Shown here piece by piece: positions 7,791-15,339 of a stretch of 64,000 nt of DNA. Source of the stretch: Streptomyces yangpuensis (GTDB lineage Bacteria > Actinomycetota > Actinomycetes > Streptomycetales > Streptomycetaceae); contig NZ_LBMK01000003.1 of NCBI RefSeq assembly GCF_001005295.1, forward strand, positions 751,060 to 815,059, in the 5' to 3' direction. Numbering within the stretch: the stretch's first letter is position 1; the number at the start of each line of letters is the position of its first letter. The position numbers and the translations under genes were made by a program. A model generated the notes under the pieces. That model saw nothing but the letters and a program-made list of their open reading frames with translations, was not told where the DNA came from and did no database searches.

Positions 7791-9209
7791 TCAGGGCCGG
7801 GCCGGGCCGGTTCCCGCGAGCACCTCGGGGCGCAGCAGGGAGGTGAGCCGCTCGGCCGGCAGCAGCCCCCGTTCCAGGACCAGCTCGGCCACCCCCCGGC
7901 CGCTGGCGAGGGCCTCCTTGGCGATGTCGGTGGCGGCGGTGTATCCGATGTGCGGGTTGAGGGCGGTCACCAGGCCGATGGAGTTCTCGACGCTGGCGCG
8001 CAGCATCTCGGTGTTGGCGGTGATGCCGCTCACGCAGCGTTCTGCGAGGGTGAGGCAGGCCGCGCGCAGGTGAGTGACGGACTTGGACAGCGAGTGCAGG
8101 ATGACCGGCTCGAAGGCGTTGAGCTGGAGCTGTCCGGCTTCGGCGGCCATGGTGATGGTGATGTCGTTGCCGATGACCTCGAAGGCGACCTGGTTGACGA
8201 CCTCGGGGATCACGGGGTTGACCTTGCCGGGCATGATGCTGGAACCGGCCTGGACCGGGGGCAGGTTGATCTCGCCGAGTCCGGCGCGGGGCCCGGAGGA
8301 GAGCAGGCGCAGGTCGTTGCAGGTCTTGGACAGCTTGACGGCGATGCGCTTGAGGACGCCGGACATCTGGACGAAGGCGCCGCAGTCCTGGGTGGCTTCG
8401 ACCAGGTCGGGAGCGGTGACCAGGGGCAGGCCGGTGATGCCGGCGAGGTGGCGGCGGGCGGCCTCGGCGTATCCGGCCGGGGCGTTGAGACCGGTGCCGA
8501 TGGCGGTGGCGCCGAGGTTGATCTCGTGGACGAGCCCGAGGGCCTCCGCGAGCCGGCTGCGGTCCTCGTCCAGCATGACGGCGAAGGCGGAGAACTCCTG
8601 TCCGAGCGTCATCGGCACGGCGTCCTGGAGCTGGGTGCGGCCCATCTTCAGGACATCGTGGAACTCGGCGGCCTTGTCGGCGAAGGCGGTCTGCAGGACG
8701 GCCATGGCGTCGAGCAGACCGCGCACCGCGAAGACGGTCGCGATCCGCACGGCGGTGGGGTAGACGTCGTTGGTGGACTGGCCGAGGTTGACGTCCTCGT
8801 TGGGGTGCAGGTGCCGGTACTCGCCCCTGGCATGGCCCAGCAGCTCCAGTGCCCGGTTGGCGATGACCTCGTTGGCGTTCATGTTGGTCGAGGTGCCCGC
8901 GCCGCCCTGGATGACGTCGACGACGAACTGGTCGTGGAGCATGCCGCCGCGGATCTCCTGGCAGGCGGCGACGATGACGTCTGCCTTCGAGGGTTCCAGC
9001 AGGCCGAGTTCCCCGTTGGCGAGGGCTGCGGCCTCCTTGACGGCGGCGAGGGCATCGATCAGGTGCGGGTAGGCGGAGATCGGTGTGCCGGTGATGGGGA
9101 AGTTCTCGGTGGCGCGCAGGGTGTGGACGCCCCAGTAGGCGTCTGCGGGGACGTCGCGGTCTCCGATCAGGTCGTGTTCACTGCGGCTGGAGGCGGTCAA
9201 GGCGGTCAC
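7791..9209 (-). CDS. aspA: Aspartate ammonia-lyase (aspartase)
   Basis: A 472-residue enzyme that deaminates L-aspartate to fumarate and ammonia in the cytoplasm. It carries the fumarase/aspartase superfamily signature GSSIMPGKVNP at about residue 320, the catalytic flexible loop. It also has the active-site blocks NMNANEVIANRA, NEDVNLGQSTNDVYPTA and GRTQLQDAVPMTLGQEF. Length is normal for AspA. The start is GTG at 9207-9209, with an AGGAAGAGG ribosome site. Upstream on the same strand are a broken asparaginase, the AnsP permease and a GntR regulator, so it is the last step of an asparagine-to-fumarate route. Confidence 0.9.
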   Translation of the reverse strand: MTALTASSRSEHDLIGDRDVPADAYWGVHTLRATENFPITGTPISAYPHLIDALAAVKEAAALANGELGLLEPSKADVIVAACQEIRGGMLHDQFVVDVIQGGAGTSTNMNANEVIANRALELLGHARGEYRHLHPNEDVNLGQSTNDVYPTAVRIATVFAVRGLLDAMAVLQTAFADKAAEFHDVLKMGRTQLQDAVPMTLGQEFSAFAVMLDEDRSRLAEALGLVHEINLGATAIGTGLNAPAGYAEAARRHLAGITGLPLVTAPDLVEATQDCGAFVQMSGVLKRIAVKLSKTCNDLRLLSSGPRAGLGEINLPPVQAGSSIMPGKVNPVIPEVVNQVAFEVIGNDITITMAAEAGQLQLNAFEPVILHSLSKSVTHLRAACLTLAERCVSGITANTEMLRASVENSIGLVTALNPHIGYTAATDIAKEALASGRGVAELVLERGLLPAERLTSLLRPEVLAGTGPARP

Positions 9210-9269
9210 GGGTGTGCGGATCCTCTTCCTGAGGTGGGCGGATCGGTGGTTGAGGGGGGCAGGCGGGTG

Positions 9270-9580
9270 TCAGACGGTTGCGGTGACGGGGGCGCCGGGC
9301 GGGTTCAGGGCCGCTACCGGCCGGATGCCTCCGACAGGCCGGCCCGCACCATGGCGACGGCCTGGACCGGCCCCGGCGCCGAGCGCGGACAGCAGGCGGC
9401 CTCGATGTCCCCGATGCTCGTCCGGACCTCGCCCTCGCTGCCGAGGACGGCGACGCAGCCGTAGTGGACCCTCTCGGTCATGCCGCCCCGTATGACGTGG
9501 GCGACGGGGGCGTGCCGGGGCTCGCGGACCGTGCCGGGGCTCGCGGATCGCGGCGCGTCCGCGAGGAAGCTGCTGCGCAT
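9270..9580 (-). pseudogene. Asparaginase II family gene with internal deletion
   Basis: From ATG 9580 the minus strand encodes the N-terminus of a PF06089-type asparaginase: PVAHVIRGGMTERVHYGCVA, SIGDIEAACCPRSA and PVQAVAMVRAGL. The frame then stops at 9314, after about 88 residues instead of roughly 300. In the next frame the sequence continues VGGIRPVAALNPP to a stop at 9270, which looks like the C-terminal end of the same family. The middle of the gene therefore seems to be lost, with an out-of-frame junction near 9330. The product would be inactive. Its place between ansP and aspA fits an original asparagine-degradation operon. Confidence 0.72.
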
Positions 9581-9610
9581 CACGGCCTCGTTCTGTGGTG
9601 GGCCGCTGCT

Positions 9611-9640
9611 GCCCGGGGGTGGCGACCGCCACCCCCGGGC
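9611..9640. terminator. Strong hairpin downstream of ansP
   Basis: A perfect 14-bp G/C inverted repeat (arms 9611-9624 and 9627-9640; the real loop is probably 4 bases) lies 25 bp past the ansP stop and before the broken asparaginase. It probably ends the puuD-gntR-ansP transcript or attenuates entry into aspA. Confidence 0.7.
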
Positions 9641-9665
9641 GCGGGCGGACGGGCGGGCGCCCGGC

Positions 9666-11105
9666 TCAGCCGTCGCTTCGGGCGGCGGTGCGCGCCACAC
9701 GGCCGCGGACCGCGTACCAGCCGGCGACCAGCGCCGCGGCGATCAGCGGTACGCACAGCACGGTGGTGCGCCCCGCACCTCCGTCGGCGTACATGAGGAC
9801 CAGGACGGAGGCGAGGAAGGCCAGCGTCACGAGTTCGGTCCAGGGGGAGCCGGGCAGGCGGTAGGAGGGGCGGGTGAGTTCCCCGCTGCGGGTCTTCCGC
9901 CAGAAGAGGAGGTGGCAGACCATGATCATGCCCCAGGTGGCGAGGATTCCGAGCGCGGCGAGGTTGAGGACGATCTCGAACGCGTCCGCGGGCACCACGA
10001 AGTTGAGCCCGACGCCCAGGACGCACATGCCGCTGGTGAGGAGGATGCCGCCGTAGGGGACCTGGGTCCGGCTGAGCCGTGCGGTGAACTGCGGGGCGGA
10101 GCCGTTGACGGCCATCGAGCGGAGGATGCGGCCGGTGGAGTAGAGGCCGGAGTTGAGTGAGGACATGGCCGCGGTGAGCACGACCAGGTTCATCACGTCG
10201 GCGGCCGCCGGGACACCGATGTGGGAGAGCACGGTCACGAACGGGCTCTGGGCCCCGCTGTAGCTGCTCCAGGGCATCAGCATCGACAGCAGGACGACCG
10301 AGCCGACGTAGAAGAGGCCCACGCGCCACATGATCGAGTTGATCGCCTTCGGCACGATCTCCTCGGGCTTCTCGGTTTCGCCGGCCGTGACGCCGACCAG
10401 TTCGACGGAGGCGTAGGCGAAGACGACGCCCTGGATGATCAGCAGCATGGGGAGCAGGCCGTGCGGGAAGATCCCGCCGTTGCCGGTGATCAGAGCAGGG
10501 CCGGGGACGGCGCCGTCGACGGGGTGCCGGGTCGCCAGGAGGAAGATCGCGATCCCCATGAAGACGACCAGGGCGCCCACCTTGACGAGGGCGAACCAGA
10601 ACTCCAGTTCGCCGAAGATCCGCACCGAGATGAGGTTCACGGTGAGAACCACGGCCAGGGCTATGAGGGCGATCACCCACTGGGGGACATCGGAGAACAG
10701 GTGCCAGTAATGGGCGTACGTGGCGACGGCGGTGATGTCGGCGATGCCGGTGGTCGCCCAGTTGAGGAAGTACATCCAGCCCGCGGTGTACGCGCCCTTC
10801 TCCCCGAGGAACTCCCGGGCGTAGGAGACGAAGGCGCCGGAGGACGGCCGGTACAGGACCAGCTCGCCGAGCGCGCGTACGACGAGGAAGGCGAAGATCC
10901 CGCAGACGGCGTAGGCGATGAACAGGGAGGGCCCGGCGTCGGCGAGGCGTCCGCCCGCGCCGAGGAAGAGCCCGGTACCGATCGCGCCGCCTATGGCGAT
11001 CATGTTGACGTGGCGGGGTTTCAAGGACTTGCTGTAGCCGGTGTCACCGGCGTCGACGTGACGGGTCGTGGGGCGCTTCTCGTCTTTGAGGAACTGCTCG
11101 CTCAC
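9666..11105 (-). CDS. ansP: L-asparagine permease (AAT/APC family)
   Basis: A 479-residue, roughly 12-helix amino-acid/proton symporter. The first helix holds the APC signature HVNMIAIGGAIGTGLFLGAG; later blocks include RPSSGAFVSYAREFLGEK and FAYASVELVGVTAGETEKPE, all as in AnsP and related AAT-family permeases. The start is GTG at 11105, which overlaps the stop of the GntR gene by 4 bases (GTGA), so the two are translationally coupled. Specificity for asparagine is inferred from the family and from the neighbouring asparaginase remnant and aspartase; glutamine or another amide-type amino acid is possible. Confidence 0.85.
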   Translation of the reverse strand: MSEQFLKDEKRPTTRHVDAGDTGYSKSLKPRHVNMIAIGGAIGTGLFLGAGGRLADAGPSLFIAYAVCGIFAFLVVRALGELVLYRPSSGAFVSYAREFLGEKGAYTAGWMYFLNWATTGIADITAVATYAHYWHLFSDVPQWVIALIALAVVLTVNLISVRIFGELEFWFALVKVGALVVFMGIAIFLLATRHPVDGAVPGPALITGNGGIFPHGLLPMLLIIQGVVFAYASVELVGVTAGETEKPEEIVPKAINSIMWRVGLFYVGSVVLLSMLMPWSSYSGAQSPFVTVLSHIGVPAAADVMNLVVLTAAMSSLNSGLYSTGRILRSMAVNGSAPQFTARLSRTQVPYGGILLTSGMCVLGVGLNFVVPADAFEIVLNLAALGILATWGMIMVCHLLFWRKTRSGELTRPSYRLPGSPWTELVTLAFLASVLVLMYADGGAGRTTVLCVPLIAAALVAGWYAVRGRVARTAARSDG

Positions 11106-11833
11106 GCCTCGGGTCTGCCTTCCGTAGGGGCGGTGGTGCGCTGGGGGCGCACGATGTCGGTGAGGGTCGTCTCGACCCGTCGCAAGTGGTGGGACATGGC
11201 TTCCACCGCGTCGTGCTCGCTGCCGTCGACCAGCGCCTCCAGGATGGCCCGGTGCTCGCAGTTGGACTGCTCGCGCCGGCCGCCCAGTTCGTTGAGGAAG
11301 GTCGACTGACGCGCCAGTGCGTCGCGGATCTCCTCGATGACGCGGCGGAAGACGGGGTTGCGGGACGCCTCGGCCACGGCCAGGTGGAACACGGTGTCCA
11401 TCGCCACCCACGCGGTGGTGTCGGTCTCCTGCTCCATCCGGTCCAGCAGATGGCGCAGCTGGTCCAGGTCCTCGGGGGTGCGGCGCAGCGCGGCGTACCC
11501 GGCGACCGGGATCTCGACGTGCCGGCGCACTTCCAGCAGGTCGCTGGCGGCGTAGTCGCCGAAGGTGGGCTCCTCGACCGTGTTCGCCACGACGAACGTG
11601 CCCTTGCCGCTCTTGGACACGGTCAACCCCATGGCCTGCAGGGCCCGGAGGGCCTCCCGCAGTACGGGCCGGCTGACCTCCAGGGTGCGGCACAACTCGG
11701 CTTCGGAGGGGAGCTTGTCGCCCACGGCGTACTCACCGCGCTCGATGGCGCTGCGCAGGTGGCCGAAGACCGCTTCCATGGCACTGACGCGCCGCGGAAG
11801 GGGGCCACCTGTCTGGCTGTCTGACAGGTTCAC
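11102..11833 (-). CDS. FadR-type GntR transcriptional regulator
   Basis: A 243-residue regulator. The winged helix (about residues 20-85) has the GntR signature DKLPSEAELCRTLEVSRPVL and REALRALQAMGL. The C-terminal all-helical FCD domain (about 95-225) keeps the usual metal-binding pattern, as in DTVFHLAVAEASRN and later HRAILEAL and HHLRRVE. Such proteins are repressors released by an organic acid or amino acid. The gene is coupled to ansP. GTG at 11833 is the likeliest start because the next Met (11779) would cut close to the DNA-binding domain. A perfect dyad spans the first codons, suggesting autoregulation. Confidence 0.85.
   Translation of the reverse strand: MNLSDSQTGGPLPRRVSAMEAVFGHLRSAIERGEYAVGDKLPSEAELCRTLEVSRPVLREALRALQAMGLTVSKSGKGTFVVANTVEEPTFGDYAASDLLEVRRHVEIPVAGYAALRRTPEDLDQLRHLLDRMEQETDTTAWVAMDTVFHLAVAEASRNPVFRRVIEEIRDALARQSTFLNELGGRREQSNCEHRAILEALVDGSEHDAVEAMSHHLRRVETTLTDIVRPQRTTAPTEGRPEA
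11807..11829. promoter_or_regulatory. Candidate GntR operator over the start of the GntR gene
   Basis: ACCTGTC-N9-GACAGGT is a perfect 7+7 inverted repeat lying 4 bases inside the proposed GTG start of the GntR gene. If translation starts at 11779 instead, the dyad is in the 5' leader. Either way it is well placed for autorepression of gntR-ansP. Confidence 0.5.
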
Positions 11834-11864
11834 GCTGTGATCTTGGGGGGTCCCCCGCGGGGTG

Positions 11865-12656
11865 TCAAGGTACCTGTGCCAGGAAAGTCCGGCTCGGCAC
11901 GCTTCGCGCCGTGCGCGTGCTCCGTCCGGCAGTCCGGTCAGGAGCGGTACTTCCGGTGGAGCCCGCGGCAGCGACCAGGGCCCGCACGACCGGGGCGTCG
12001 GCGCCCATTTCCGGGTGCCACTGGACCCCCACGGCGAAGCGGTGCCGGGTGCTCTCGACGGCCTCGACGGTGCCGTCCGCCGCACGGGCGGCGACGACCA
12101 GTCCCGCGCCGAGGCGGTCCACCGCCTGATGATGGTGCGTGGCGACGTGGTGCGTCCCCGGCAGCAGGGCGCCGACCCGGGTCCCGGGTACGGTGGTCAC
12201 GGCGTGCGAGCAGAAGTGGCCCCGGTAGGGGTTGTGGCCGTCGTGGCCCACCCGGTCGGGCAGGTGCTGGATCAGGGTGCCGCCCTCGTGTACGTTCATC
12301 AGCTGCATCCCCCGGCACACCCCGAGCACGGGTATGTCGCGGGCGAGGACGGCGGCCAGTACGGCCCGCTCCCATGCGTCGCGCTCGCGCACCGGCGGCC
12401 CGGTACGCGGATGGGGCACGGCTCCGTAGAGGGCGGGATCGAGGTCCTCGCCTCCCGCCAGGAGGATCGCGTCCAGACGCTCGACCACGTCGGCGGCGGC
12501 CTGCGGCGCGTCCGGCGGCAGCAGTACGGCGCGGCCGCCGGACGCCCGCACGCAGTCCGCGTAGGCCGCGGGCAGCACTGCGGCGGGAAGGTCCCACTCA
12601 CCCCACTGCGCGTGGGCGAGGTAGGTGGTGATTCCGATGAGCGGTGGCTGGGGCAT
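11865..12656 (-). CDS. Class I glutamine-amidotransferase-like gamma-glutamyl hydrolase (PuuD type)
   Basis: A 263-residue cytoplasmic hydrolase of the PuuD/peptidase C26 family, which cleaves gamma-glutamyl amides such as gamma-glutamyl-GABA. The nucleophile elbow PVLGVCRGMQLMNV holds the catalytic Cys, HQAVDRLG follows, and VGVQWHPEM supplies the catalytic His and Glu. LLAGGEDLDPALYG is the typical family block. The ATG at 12656 has a GGAAG ribosome site. It lies 31 bp upstream of the GntR gene and likely heads the nitrogen-catabolism transcript. The C-terminal tail after about residue 235 is Ser/Thr/Arg-rich and not conserved. The exact substrate is not shown by sequence. Confidence 0.82.
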   Translation of the reverse strand: MPQPPLIGITTYLAHAQWGEWDLPAAVLPAAYADCVRASGGRAVLLPPDAPQAAADVVERLDAILLAGGEDLDPALYGAVPHPRTGPPVRERDAWERAVLAAVLARDIPVLGVCRGMQLMNVHEGGTLIQHLPDRVGHDGHNPYRGHFCSHAVTTVPGTRVGALLPGTHHVATHHHQAVDRLGAGLVVAARAADGTVEAVESTRHRFAVGVQWHPEMGADAPVVRALVAAAGSTGSTAPDRTAGRSTRTARSVPSRTFLAQVP

Positions 12657-12817
12657 ACCACTTCCTTTCGGGGCCTGAGGGGTGACCGTCGACAGCCGGA
12701 GCCGAACCGGACGCCCCCGCCACGGCAGGCTGCCGCGGATGACGCGGTGGTGCTGGCGGAGGTCACCGGGACGGCGGGGGAGGGGTGTTCGCGGGCCAGG
12801 AGCGCAGGCTTGCGTTT

Positions 12818-12836
12818 TTCTTGCCGCGAGCAAGAA
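12818..12836. promoter_or_regulatory. LysR-type operator in the puuD/lysR divergent region
   Basis: TTCTTGC-N5-GCAAGAA is a perfect dyad that contains the classic LysR box T-N11-A (TTGCCGCGAGCAA). It lies 54 bp before the LysR start and 160 bp before the PuuD-like gene. A weaker dyad, CGCA-N4-TGCG at 12803-12814, lies beside it and may be the activation half-site. Confidence 0.65.
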
Positions 12837-12889
12837 TCCTGCTGGCGTTCATCTCCAATCACAAGAAAACACATCTTCGCGACAGATAA

Positions 12890-13813
12890 GTGAGCCTTAA
12901 CTCCGTGCACGGACTCGACCCCCGCCTGCTCGCCACCCTCGAAGCCGTCGTACGGCACGGCTCCTTCAGCGCCGCCGCACGTGAACTCGGCTACAGCCCG
13001 CCAGCCGTCTCCCAGCAGATCGCCGAACTCGAACGCCGCGCCGGCCTCAGGGTGCTCGAGCGCCGTCCCGTCCGCGCCACACCGGCCGGCGAAGTCCTCC
13101 TCGGCGCGGAGCAGGGCGTCCGCAGTGCGCTGGCGGCGGCGTCGGCCGAAATCGGCGCCATGCGCGCCGGTACGGCCGGACGGATCCGGCTCGGTGCCTT
13201 CGCCTCGGCCGCCACCGGCATCGTTCCGCAGGCCCTGGCCCGACTCCACGCCGCCTACCCCCACGTGCAGGTCAGCCTCAGCCAGCTGGAGCCCGAGGCC
13301 GGCTACAACCGGCTCAAGCGGGGGGACATGGACCTGGCCTTGAGCTACGACTACGACTTCATCCCCGTCGCGCCGCCCCGGATGCTGCGCCGGACGCTGG
13401 TCGCACGGGATCCGGTGGTGGCCGTCGTCCCGGCACACCACCGACTGGCCGACCGGGAGGTCATCGACCTGGCCAGCCTCGCCTCCGAGACGTGGATCGC
13501 CGCCCCGGAGGCCGCGCTGCGCCTGGAACTGCTCTCGCAGATGGCCAACACGCCCGGATTCCAAGCCCGTCTGCAATACGAGGGAGACGACTTCAACACC
13601 GTGCTCGGGTTCGTGGCCGCGGGCCTGTGCGTGGCCGTCATGCCGCGACTCGCCCTGCCCCGCACCCACACCCAGGTGGTGGCCCGCCCCCTGGCCGAGC
13701 CGCGGCTGACCCGTTTCATCTACGCCGTCCGCATCGACACCCGGCACACCCCGCGCGCCGTCCTGGATCTGGAAAAGATGCTCGCCGCCCAGGCGTTGGC
13801 CGCACTCTCGTAA
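12890..13813 (+). CDS. LysR-family transcriptional regulator
   Basis: A 307-residue LysR regulator. The N-terminal winged helix-turn-helix (about residues 8-67) shows TLEAVVRHGSFSAAARELGY followed by SPPAVSQQIAELERRAGLRV. The effector-binding domain (about 95-300) ends with VLDLEKMLAAQ. The likely start is GTG at 12890; a second GTG at 12905 would remove five residues and cannot be excluded. It is divergent from the PuuD-like gene across a 233-bp gap with a T-N11-A palindrome, the standard arrangement for a LysR protein controlling its divergent neighbour and itself. The effector is unknown; a nitrogen compound is a reasonable guess. Confidence 0.88.
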   Translation: MSLNSVHGLDPRLLATLEAVVRHGSFSAAARELGYSPPAVSQQIAELERRAGLRVLERRPVRATPAGEVLLGAEQGVRSALAAASAEIGAMRAGTAGRIRLGAFASAATGIVPQALARLHAAYPHVQVSLSQLEPEAGYNRLKRGDMDLALSYDYDFIPVAPPRMLRRTLVARDPVVAVVPAHHRLADREVIDLASLASETWIAAPEAALRLELLSQMANTPGFQARLQYEGDDFNTVLGFVAAGLCVAVMPRLALPRTHTQVVARPLAEPRLTRFIYAVRIDTRHTPRAVLDLEKMLAAQALAALS

Positions 13814-13925
13814 GGCGTCCGGCGTCCCGAGGCCGTGCGGACGACCGGGTCGTGGAGGCTACGTGAAAAGCGGCCAACTTGCTCACGGTCGCACGCGCGT
13901 AGACCCCACCGGCACGCCGCAATTC

Positions 13926-13954
13926 CCACCGTGTCCGACTACCGGACACGGTGG
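13926..13954. repeat. 29-bp near-perfect palindrome (12-bp arms)
   Basis: Arms 13926-13937 and 13943-13954 pair perfectly around a 5-base centre (ACTAC). It lies 112 bp after lysR and 74 bp before the next start. There is no T-run. It may terminate lysR or serve as an operator for the downstream promoter. Confidence 0.6.
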
Positions 13955-13961
13955 CTGAAAG

Positions 13962-13989
13962 TTGAACTATTGTGTGACAGGCACACTAT
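13962..13989 (+). promoter_or_regulatory. Putative sigma-HrdB-like promoter with internal dyad
   Basis: TTGAAC (13962-13967) and CACTAT (13984-13989) are spaced by 16 bp, 40 bp before the ATG at 14029. The spacer holds the dyad GTGTG-N5-CACAC (13972-13986), a natural place for a repressor. Confidence 0.45.
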
Positions 13990-14028
13990 GTTTGCCGCGG
14001 TTGACGTTCCACCGAGAGGAAACCCCTC

Positions 14029-15291
14029 ATGACCGCAACCGACAGCGCGCCGGGAACGGCGCGCGTCCTCACCGGCTACCGCCCCGAGGACGGCTTCATG
14101 GCCGCAGAGCTGGACCCGCCTCCGGCCGAGTACGTATGGCACGACCCGAACGCCGAGCAGCAGGACCAGCGTTACGGCCCCGGCGTCGGCTACCGGCAGT
14201 GGCTGGCGGTGGACGCCCGCGACGGTGCCGTCTGGTTCGGCGACACCGACTGGCGGGCCCCGCAGGAGTCGCCGGGCGACCGGCTGCCCGGCATCCCCCG
14301 CAGGGCCCTCGGCGACGGGACCGTCCCCGACCCCGGAATCATGGTGCAGTTGCTCGGCCACCTCAGCCACGACGAACAACGAGGCTGCACCTGGCACTTC
14401 TTCGACGCCGAGGAACTGCACGCACTCGCGGAGCGCGTCCTGCCCGCCGTGCAGCGGCTCGTGGACTCGATCCACCGGATCGGGCCCGAAGGCGCGCTGG
14501 AATGGTCGGCCGAGGCAGCCACCGCATGGGACGACATCGAGCAGGCCGCGACCCCCGACTTCGCGCCCTCCGGGGAACTCCGCTGGCCCAGACCGCGCAC
14601 GACACCCGTCCCGGCCTGGCGCGTCGAGGTCGGCGCCTTCCTGGCCGCCAACCCCGGGCTGTGCGACCCCTCCTGGGGCCTGGCCACGGACGAGGAACTC
14701 GACACCTACGCCGACTACAGCCCCCAGGACGGCTATGGCGGCGTACCGGGGCGGATCTGTCACGCCGCCGACCAGCGGATAGAGGACGGCTTCACCTTCT
14801 ACGGCCACCGCGCCGCCCTGTACGCCTACCGGGCACGGGCCTGCGGCGACCGTACTCCGACAGATGCCCGCGTCTGGCTGGAGACGACGGAGGCCGGGCG
14901 GGACACCTGGGAGGCGGCCAGGCCCCTCGGAGCCTCCCTCGCCGACGTCCCCGACTGCGTGCTGGCGTCCCTGGCCGAAAGGTTCCAGAACGCCGCGCAC
15001 GAACACGGGCTGGCCCTGACGGGCCTGACCGCCTATCTCCGGCGGCTGCGCGGCGCGGAACGCTCCGCCGTCGATCAGCAACTCGTCCACGAGGGCGAGG
15101 AAGTCGAACGCCTCGAGAACATGCTCAAGGACTTCCGTGCCGCACGTAACCGCACCGTGACGCGGATCCTGGCCTGGTCCGACGGACGCGGGGACGCGGA
15201 GATCGCCCGGCTGGCGTCCCTGCCCGACACGTACGTCAGTGACTGGAGGGCCCGCCTGACCGACGAACAGATCACCACGACCGGACCGTGA
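14029..15291 (+). CDS. Hypothetical protein with possible C-terminal helix-turn-helix
   Basis: A 420-residue soluble acidic protein that I do not recognise. Two tracts look related: RVLTGYRPEDGFMAAEL near the start and DTYADYSPQDGYGGVPG near residue 230. The last 70 residues are strongly helical (coiled-coil-like HEGEEVERLENMLKDFRAAR) and are followed by ILAWSDGRGDAEIARLASLP, which resembles a helix-turn-helix, so DNA binding is possible. The ATG at 14029 has a GAGAGGAAACCCC leader. It has its own promoter region with two palindromes and converges with the desaturase operon. No membrane segment or signal peptide is seen. Confidence 0.7.
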   Translation: MTATDSAPGTARVLTGYRPEDGFMAAELDPPPAEYVWHDPNAEQQDQRYGPGVGYRQWLAVDARDGAVWFGDTDWRAPQESPGDRLPGIPRRALGDGTVPDPGIMVQLLGHLSHDEQRGCTWHFFDAEELHALAERVLPAVQRLVDSIHRIGPEGALEWSAEAATAWDDIEQAATPDFAPSGELRWPRPRTTPVPAWRVEVGAFLAANPGLCDPSWGLATDEELDTYADYSPQDGYGGVPGRICHAADQRIEDGFTFYGHRAALYAYRARACGDRTPTDARVWLETTEAGRDTWEAARPLGASLADVPDCVLASLAERFQNAAHEHGLALTGLTAYLRRLRGAERSAVDQQLVHEGEEVERLENMLKDFRAARNRTVTRILAWSDGRGDAEIARLASLPDTYVSDWRARLTDEQITTTGP

Positions 15292-15339
15292 AGCACGCGC
15301 GGCCACTGCCCGAGGCAGGATCTGAACCGATACCGGGAA

